Part shown: positions 5,609-10,260 of the stretch, piece after piece | Layout: every line of letters starts with the position of its first letter | Position numbering within the stretch: the first letter of the stretch is position 1 | Source: Prevotella sp. | GTDB lineage: Bacteria > Bacteroidota > Bacteroidia > Bacteroidales > Bacteroidaceae | NCBI GenBank assembly: GCA_021204605.1 | Contig: JAJPZD010000070.1 | Span: 1-10,260, forward strand | DNA length: 10,260 nt | Direction of reading: 5' to 3' | Notes under the pieces: model-generated | Told to the model about the DNA's origin: nothing | What the model saw: the letters and a program-made list of their open reading frames with translations, nothing else | Database searches by the model: none | Position numbers and translations under genes: made by a program

Positions 5609-6535
5609 ATGAAGTTGCCCTACAATGATTTTGGCAGTTGGTTGCGGTCGAAGTTTCCATTCAAGGTACAGAAGATATCCATTGATGGAGGATTTTGTTG
5701 TCCAAACCGCAATGGAGGAATCAGCTATGGCGGTTGCACGTTTTGCGACAACAAGGCGTTCAATCCACGCTATTGCGACAGTCGTAAAACGATACGGGAG
5801 CAACTTGAGATGGGCAAGAAGTTCTTCAAGAGGAAATACGGCGACATGCGTTATCTTGCATATTTTCAGGCATACACCAACACATACGGGAGTGTTGACA
5901 CGTTGAAAGAGCTATACGAGGAGGCACTTAATACAGAAGACATTGTAGGAATAGTGATTGGTACACGACCAGACTGTGTAGATAAGCAAATCCTTGACTA
6001 TATAGAGAGTTTGTCACGTCAGACATTCGTAATCGTGGAGTATGGCATTGAATCAGCCAATGATGCCACCTTGCGCAGGATAAATCGGGGGCACGACTTT
6101 GAATGTTCGCGCAAGGCGATAGAGGAAACGTCGCGAAGGGGTATAATCACCGGCGGTCATGTGATATTAGGTCTTCCTGGTGAGGATGAGGCAGAGAGTG
6201 TGCGCCAGGCGAAGATTATCTCGTCAACGAAGCTCGATATACTGAAAATCCACCAGTTACAGATTATACGCGGGACGCGTCTTGAGAAGGAATACGAAGA
6301 GCAACCGTTCAGGCTATATACATTGGAGGAGTATATGTCGCTTCTCGGTCAATACATACAATTTCTAAGGAAGGATATTGTATTGGAACGTTTTGTATCA
6401 CAAGCGCCCAAAAGAATGTTGGCAGTTCCGGGCTGGGGATTGAAGAACTATGAGTTCACCAATTTATTAGTGAACTATTTAAACAAGACAGGGGCATATC
6501 AAGGGAAGAAAGAGGGTTTATCTTTTACGTTGTGA
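5609..6535 (+). CDS. TIGR01212/YhcC-type radical SAM protein
   Basis: A 308-residue cytoplasmic iron-sulfur enzyme of the radical SAM superfamily, resembling Escherichia coli YhcC and Bacillus subtilis YtqA (TIGR01212). The reaction is not known to me. The cluster-binding cysteines are C31, C43 and C46 in CPNRNGGISYGGCTFC; the long 11-residue gap between the first and second cysteine is the hallmark of this family and differs from the usual CxxxCxxC. Further family words are YFQAYTNTY (85-93), TRPDCV (119-124), EYGIES (144-149, SAM-binding region) and GHVILGLPGE (183-192). Length and both termini look complete. It stands alone on the plus strand, divergent from the peptidase and overlapping the transferase gene by 18 bp at its 3' end, so its neighbours say little about its substrate. 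Confidence 0.9.
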   Translation: MKLPYNDFGSWLRSKFPFKVQKISIDGGFCCPNRNGGISYGGCTFCDNKAFNPRYCDSRKTIREQLEMGKKFFKRKYGDMRYLAYFQAYTNTYGSVDTLKELYEEALNTEDIVGIVIGTRPDCVDKQILDYIESLSRQTFVIVEYGIESANDATLRRINRGHDFECSRKAIEETSRRGIITGGHVILGLPGEDEAESVRQAKIISSTKLDILKIHQLQIIRGTRLEKEYEEQPFRLYTLEEYMSLLGQYIQFLRKDIVLERFVSQAPKRMLAVPGWGLKNYEFTNLLVNYLNKTGAYQGKKEGLSFTL

Positions 6536-7621
6536 CTGTATATCCCTTTTCACTATCAAATAGTTTAACATATAGTTTACGACAACGTAAATCAATATGT
6601 CAATAACACACACGACAGTGCTTGTCGTGGCAATCAGCATAAAATGGTTGAAAACGATATAAAAAGCCTGGAACGCCAGAATGCAAATCAAAGTCTTATG
6701 CTGTGTGAAGCCGGCTTTGAGGAATTTATGATGGATATGGCTTTTGTCGGCATTGAAGGGAGACTTATGATGCCTGATACGCAGGAAGAACACCCTGACC
6801 ACATCAAACAAAGGAACGAGGAAGAGGGTGAAAACCATATAGAAATTAAAATCATGCTGTGAAATTTCAGTAGAGTCTTCCATAACATATTTCACACAGA
6901 GGAAGCCGAGTATATATCCCAGAGTGAGGCTACCCGAATCACCCATGAAAATTTTCCTGTTTTTTTCAGGATTGCCAAAGAGGTTGAAATAGAGAAAGGC
7001 CACAATGACACCTATTAGGCCAGAGATAAGGATGGAATAGGCCCATGCCTGTTGTGAGGAGAAGATACAAATGAAGCCGCAAAGAGCGAGGATTGAGAGG
7101 CTTGCAGCCAGGCCGTCGATGCCGTCAATGAGGTTTATGGCATTGTCAATGAAAACGATAACAAAGACAGTAAGCGGGTAGCCCACTATGTAAGGAATCT
7201 CATAGATACCAAAGAAGCCGTAAAGATTGTTGATGTAAAGTCCGGATACGGGCAAAATGCAAGCGGCGACAATCTGCACGAGGAACTTAGTAGGAGGAGT
7301 GAGACCCAGAATGTCGTCAATGATGCCCATGGCATAAATAATGAGGATACCGATTAAGAAATAGAAGCTCCAAAGGCTGACGGTAATAACGTGAGAAGTG
7401 GCGTACATAAAATACATGGCGACGGCGAATGAGATGAGCATGCTGGGAATGAAAGAGACGCCTCCAAGTCGTGATACGGCTTTGTTATGTATCTTACGAG
7501 AGCTGGGCAAATCATAAAGATGCTTTGCCTTGCAGAAATTCAGGATTATAGGAATAAATAAAAAACCGCAAATGGTGCTTATAATAAAGACACCGATTAT
7601 ACAGAGATAATATATGTTCAT
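6518..7621 (-). CDS. WecA/TagO-like polyprenyl-phosphate sugar-1-phosphate transferase
   Basis: A 367-residue integral membrane enzyme that would transfer a sugar-1-phosphate (GlcNAc-1-P or a relative) from a UDP-sugar onto undecaprenyl phosphate, the first step of O-antigen, capsule or other surface glycan synthesis. About ten hydrophobic segments are visible. Family motifs in order are KIHNKAVSRLGG (43-54), the Mg-binding Asp pair in GIIDDILGL (99-107), NLIDGIDGLA (163-172), FMGDSGSLTLGY (225-236) and the HIHH loop (295-298). The HIHH loop and the lack of cell-wall genes nearby favour WecA/TagO over MraY. The acceptor pathway and sugar cannot be decided. It is last in the minus-strand cluster, 72 bp after the lipoprotein gene, a gap wide enough for its own promoter although I see no good TAnnTTTG there. 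Its 3' end overlaps the convergent radical SAM gene. Confidence 0.9.
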   Translation of the reverse strand: MNIYYLCIIGVFIISTICGFLFIPIILNFCKAKHLYDLPSSRKIHNKAVSRLGGVSFIPSMLISFAVAMYFMYATSHVITVSLWSFYFLIGILIIYAMGIIDDILGLTPPTKFLVQIVAACILPVSGLYINNLYGFFGIYEIPYIVGYPLTVFVIVFIDNAINLIDGIDGLAASLSILALCGFICIFSSQQAWAYSILISGLIGVIVAFLYFNLFGNPEKNRKIFMGDSGSLTLGYILGFLCVKYVMEDSTEISQHDFNFYMVFTLFLVPLFDVVRVFFLRIRHHKSPFNADKSHIHHKFLKAGFTQHKTLICILAFQAFYIVFNHFMLIATTSTVVCVIDILIYVVVNYMLNYLIVKRDIQSQRKR

Positions 7622-7627
7622 ATAGTT

Positions 7628-7640
7628 ATATACAGTATAT
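7628..7640. repeat. Small palindrome upstream of the transferase start
   Basis: ATATAC (7628-7633) and GTATAT (7635-7640) are exact reverse complements around one base, seven bases upstream of the transferase ATG. In AT-rich DNA such a site can arise by chance. It could be an operator or a weak hairpin near the start codon. Confidence 0.3.
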
Positions 7641-7693
7641 TTTTATAAAACTATTAATCGTTAAAAATATTGCACAGGATATTAAAATAAATC

Positions 7694-8650
7694 TTAATTT
7701 ATGTTGGGCTGTACCTGATACATCTTGAGCGGTTCCCCCTGTTTTTTGTTGTCGGGATTATCATTATTCCTGCTTTCGCCTTTCAACGAGTCAATACCAT
7801 CGCTCTTAGGGATAGAATCGTTAACGTCAGGATTGACAATTTTTTCAGGTTTTTCCACTTTTGCGTGCATTCTGACGAGACGTATATTGTCGATGAACAT
7901 CAGTCTAAAAGAGATGTCGTCATTATTAGCCCTATTGTTTTTCTTGCCTTTATCCAAATAGACAAAGCCCTTAACCGCCTTAATCCCCAGATAGTCGTTG
8001 TCGATAACAGAGATGGTGTAATCAGAGCTTGAAGATATTCGTATGGACCTGCTTATCACGCTGTCGCCGACGAGCTGTATCGCCAACATTGCCGTTGCTG
8101 TCTTGGCGCCATCCTTGAACAAGAAATCAGATTTGAAGCTCAATATCAGCTTGTCCCCCTCATGGTATGTAGTATCCGTTTCTATATCGAAAGACATCAC
8201 GTTGTAAGGAGCTTCCTGCATAAGAAGGTAGGAAGATTTTCCTGTCCAAACATTTGCGGTGTCTCCGTCGGCCTGAATGTCTCCAAAATGGTTTATCTCG
8301 TTAGCCGAAGCCCCTAATGCCAAAGCGGCAGAGCCAAGTCGGTCGGAGAGGTTCTGATAGATTTGGTACATTCGGTCGGCGTGTCTCATATAATAAACCA
8401 TTGAGGAGTCGAACTCAGCCTGTGTGACATTATATTTTCTAAGCACGGCCTGGCGATATAGGTAAGCATTGTAAGAGTTGTCATCAATATGCGGGCCTGT
8501 ATTATCAGTCATGGCGTCGGCTATATGGTAATCATATAGTATGTTCTCCAAGACATCAGGTTGGATATAGTTACTTGGAACTTTCGGTTTGCAGGAGAAA
8601 GTCAGAAGCAACACGAGGAGGGCCAAGAAAGGAAGTTCAGTGCTTTTCAT
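7694..8650 (-). CDS. DUF4296 lipoprotein
   Basis: A 318-residue protein of unknown function. The N-terminus has a hydrophobic core ending LLTFSC, a plausible lipobox with C20 as the acylated cysteine, so it should be membrane-anchored and face the periplasm or surface. Residues about 30-105 match the DUF4296 pattern known mainly from Bacteroidetes: ILYDYHIADAM, VLRKYNVTQAEFD, and a Tyr-rich stretch with DRMYQIYQNL. About 145-262 looks like a beta-sandwich domain (alternating hydrophobic strands such as VMSFDIETD and SFRLMFIDNIRLV). About 263-318 is polar, Asn/Asp/Lys/Pro-rich and probably disordered. The ATG lies 14 bp inside the end of lspA, so translation is probably coupled; the protein is itself a predicted substrate of that peptidase. 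Confidence 0.85.
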   Translation of the reverse strand: MKSTELPFLALLVLLLTFSCKPKVPSNYIQPDVLENILYDYHIADAMTDNTGPHIDDNSYNAYLYRQAVLRKYNVTQAEFDSSMVYYMRHADRMYQIYQNLSDRLGSAALALGASANEINHFGDIQADGDTANVWTGKSSYLLMQEAPYNVMSFDIETDTTYHEGDKLILSFKSDFLFKDGAKTATAMLAIQLVGDSVISRSIRISSSSDYTISVIDNDYLGIKAVKGFVYLDKGKKNNRANNDDISFRLMFIDNIRLVRMHAKVEKPEKIVNPDVNDSIPKSDGIDSLKGESRNNDNPDNKKQGEPLKMYQVQPNIN

Positions 8651-9275
8651 CTCGTCTTCTCGTAATATGAATCGTGGCCAAATCCTTACGACAGAACAAG
8701 AGCAGCAAAATCACTCCCACACTTATACACGAATCAGCGAAATTGAATACAGGGCTGAAGAATATAAAATCCTTGCCACCCCAGAACGGAAACCAGTCGG
8801 GATATGTCGTAACTATCAAGGGAAAATAGAACATATCCACCACTTTACCCATAAGGAATGGCGCATAACCAGTTCCGAAAGGGACGAGATAGGAAAGATA
8901 GAAAGGCGAAGATGCGGTGAAAATAAGGCCATAGAAAAGGCAGTCGATGAGGTTGCCCGCTGCCCCGGCGAGGATAAGAGCAAGTAGAACGATATAAAGC
9001 GGTCTGCCGTTGCTTTTTATCTGTCGGTAGATATAATAGCCCAAAACGCTGATGGCCACAATACGGAAGAGGCTCAGCACGAGTTTGCTGCCCAAGGTCA
9101 TGCCGTAAGCCATGCCTTCGTTCTCGATGAAAGAGATATAAAACCAGTTGGTAATCTTGATACTCTCATGTAGGTGCATACCCGTTTTGACCTCAATCTT
9201 GATGATTTGGTCAATCAGGAGGAGCAAGAGGATGAAAAGCCCTATTATCAGTCCCTTTCTCTTATGGATGCTCAT
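8637..9275 (-). CDS. lspA: Lipoprotein signal peptidase (signal peptidase II)
   Basis: A 212-residue inner-membrane aspartyl peptidase that removes signal peptides from diacylglyceryl-modified prolipoproteins. Motifs in order are IDQIIK (21-26), NEGMAYGM (52-59), GAAGNLID (104-111) and FNFADSCISVG (177-187). D111 and D181 are the expected catalytic pair, corresponding to D114 and D141 of the Escherichia coli enzyme. Four hydrophobic segments are visible. The usual Arg after GNLID is Cys here. The protein is some 40-50 residues longer than proteobacterial LspA because of an insertion around 118-170 containing GKVVDMFYF, a form I associate with Bacteroidetes. It lies 24 bp after the dksA-like gene, and its 3' end overlaps a lipoprotein gene, consistent with one operon. 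Confidence 0.95.
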   Translation of the reverse strand: MSIHKRKGLIIGLFILLLLLIDQIIKIEVKTGMHLHESIKITNWFYISFIENEGMAYGMTLGSKLVLSLFRIVAISVLGYYIYRQIKSNGRPLYIVLLALILAGAAGNLIDCLFYGLIFTASSPFYLSYLVPFGTGYAPFLMGKVVDMFYFPLIVTTYPDWFPFWGGKDFIFFSPVFNFADSCISVGVILLLLFCRKDLATIHITRRRDEKH

Positions 9276-9299
9276 TACCCAACCCGTCCTTTCAGCGAC

Positions 9300-9680
9300 T
9301 TACTTGCCGCGTTTGTTCTTCGACTCCACACTGAGAGTAGCGTGTGGGACGGCACGCAGACGCTCTTTGGGTATCAGCTCTCCTGTTATGCGGTCAATGC
9401 CGTAGGTCTTGTTGTGTATTCTCACAAGAGCGGCTTCAAGTCCCTGTATGAATTTCTGCAAGCGTCCAGCCTGTTGTATTAGCTCCTCTTTTGTCTGTGT
9501 GGCGCTGCCTTCCTCCAACACCTTGTAGGTGGGTGAGGTGTCGTCAACATCATTGCCGTTGGCGTTCATCAAAGACTTCATCATCTCGTTGTAGTCGCGT
9601 CGCGCCAACGCCAATTTGTCGTCGATTATCATCTTAAACTCCTCAAGTTCGGCATCGCTATAACGTTTCTTCTCACTCAT
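9300..9680 (-). CDS. DksA/TraR-family protein lacking the zinc-finger cysteines
   Basis: A 126-residue protein of the DksA/TraR family, whose members enter the RNA polymerase secondary channel and adjust initiation, often with ppGpp. Residues 8-90 are predicted long helices that would form the coiled coil. The C-terminal signature TYGIDRITGELIPKERLRAVPHATLSVESK-like region (92-121) matches the family C4 zinc finger, but D96, T99, S117 and S120 occupy the cysteine positions. The fold must therefore be held without zinc, as reported for some Bacteroidetes and other non-canonical members. Asp residues around 44-47 lie where DksA has its coiled-coil tip acids, though the local match is poor. It is 20 bp downstream of ileS and 24 bp upstream of lspA. 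The effect on transcription is inferred from family only. Confidence 0.85.
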   Translation of the reverse strand: MSEKKRYSDAELEEFKMIIDDKLALARRDYNEMMKSLMNANGNDVDDTSPTYKVLEEGSATQTKEELIQQAGRLQKFIQGLEAALVRIHNKTYGIDRITGELIPKERLRAVPHATLSVESKNKRGK

Positions 9681-9700
9681 AGTAATATTGTAGTTTAAGT

Positions 9701-10260
9701 TTATAGACTATTTATTTTCTCCACTTTGATATGCGCCTTGAAATCATCAAAATCTATCTCCGCACCATCGTTGTCGGCAACAGTGATATTGTCTGCCAAT
9801 ACCTGTCCTTTGATATAGTCGGCGAACACATTTATTGCCGCTGTCAACTGCTCATTCGGCTGTACCGTAACGTTGATCCGGTCGGTAATCTCCAAACCGC
9901 AGTCCTTTCTGAGGTTTTGTATTCTGTTGATTAACTCACGTGCCATGCCCTCATTACGCAATTCATCGTTGAGTTCCACTTCGAGTGCCACTGTGAGGTT
10001 GCCCTCGTTGGCAACGAGCCAGCCCGGAATATCTTCACTGATAATCTCCACATCGGTAGCGTCAACAACAACATCTTGACTGTCGATATTCAGAGTTATA
10101 GCCCCGTTCTTCTCAAAGGCAGCGATATCCTCCTGACTGAGCTCACCCATCTGTGCGGCAATGCCTTTCATCAGTTTACCGAACTTCTTGCCCATGGTGC
10201 GGAAGTTGCATTTCACTTTCTTCACGAGAACGCCACTGCCCTCCACGAATTTCAGTTCCT
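9701..10260 (-). CDS. ileS: Isoleucyl-tRNA synthetase, C-terminal part (cut by window edge)
   Basis: The reading frame stays open to the right edge, so only the last 186 or so residues of a roughly 1,100-residue enzyme are present. IleRS charges tRNA-Ile with isoleucine in the cytoplasm. The visible part is the C-terminal domain after the anticodon-binding helical bundle. Recognisable family words are KFGKLMKG near the start, then the NEGMARELINRIQNLRKDCGLEITDRI segment in the middle (given here only as landmarks GMARELINRIQ and RKDCGLEITDRI), and a final segment ending KVEKINSL. No C-terminal zinc-binding cysteines are seen, which suits the eukaryote-like long IleRS of many Bacteroidetes. 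The gene leads into dksA with a 20-bp gap and is probably the first gene of the operon; its promoter would lie outside the window. Confidence 0.92.
   Translation of the reverse strand, partial: ELKFVEGSGVLVKKVKCNFRTMGKKFGKLMKGIAAQMGELSQEDIAAFEKNGAITLNIDSQDVVVDATDVEIISEDIPGWLVANEGNLTVALEVELNDELRNEGMARELINRIQNLRKDCGLEITDRINVTVQPNEQLTAAINVFADYIKGQVLADNITVADNDGAEIDFDDFKAHIKVEKINSL

Noticed and set aside
8589..8987. Plus-strand open frame across the lspA/DUF4296 junction
   Set aside because: Charged, motif-free antisense of lspA, whose catalytic motifs are all present on the other strand.

Overview
The window looks like chromosome from a member of the Bacteroidales, probably a Prevotella/Segatella-type organism. 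The evidence is promoter elements of the Bacteroidetes form TAnnTTTG in front of several genes, near absence of Shine-Dalgarno sequences, a DUF4296 lipoprotein, an LspA with a long internal insertion, and a DksA/TraR-like protein that has lost its zinc cysteines. The genus is an inference; no rRNA or other marker is present to fix it.

Layout: bases 1-201 hold no gene, only a short direct repeat and a strong hairpin. A two-gene minus-strand module follows (202-812): a PIN-domain (VapC-like) ribonuclease toxin preceded by, and overlapping 4 bp with, a small putative antitoxin. About 1 kb (813-1847) is then gene-free and AT-rich. It is full of structure: a candidate short terminated RNA, a zone of repeated TGTTTCACT words, two related non-coding elements, and a 19-bp tandem repeat that stops just short of the next gene. 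At 1848-3197 (minus) lies a zinc-ribbon plus Sel1-repeat protein with an unrecognised C-terminal half. At 3315-5519 (minus) lies a secreted dipeptidyl peptidase IV-type serine exopeptidase. It is divergent from a TIGR01212/YhcC-type radical SAM gene (5609-6535, plus), and their promoters overlap.

The right third (6518-10260) is a tightly packed minus-strand cluster read in the order ileS (3' end only) -> dksA/traR-like -> lspA -> DUF4296 lipoprotein -> WecA/TagO-like glycosyl-1-phosphate transferase. LspA processes lipoproteins, and the gene that overlaps its 3' end encodes a lipoprotein. The last gene makes the lipid-linked sugar primer for a surface polysaccharide, so most of the cluster has an envelope theme behind a tRNA-synthetase housekeeping gene. 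The transferase gene meets the radical SAM gene tail to tail with an 18-bp overlap.

Most genes are ordinary. The most unusual material is the intergenic block 840-1847: two copies of one non-coding element, one with a single monomer and the other with an expanded 19-bp array. A second oddity is a 27-bp promoter segment shared almost exactly by the toxin-antitoxin module and the Sel1 gene. I found no CRISPR array, tRNA, rRNA, insertion-sequence transposase or clear novel multi-gene defence system.
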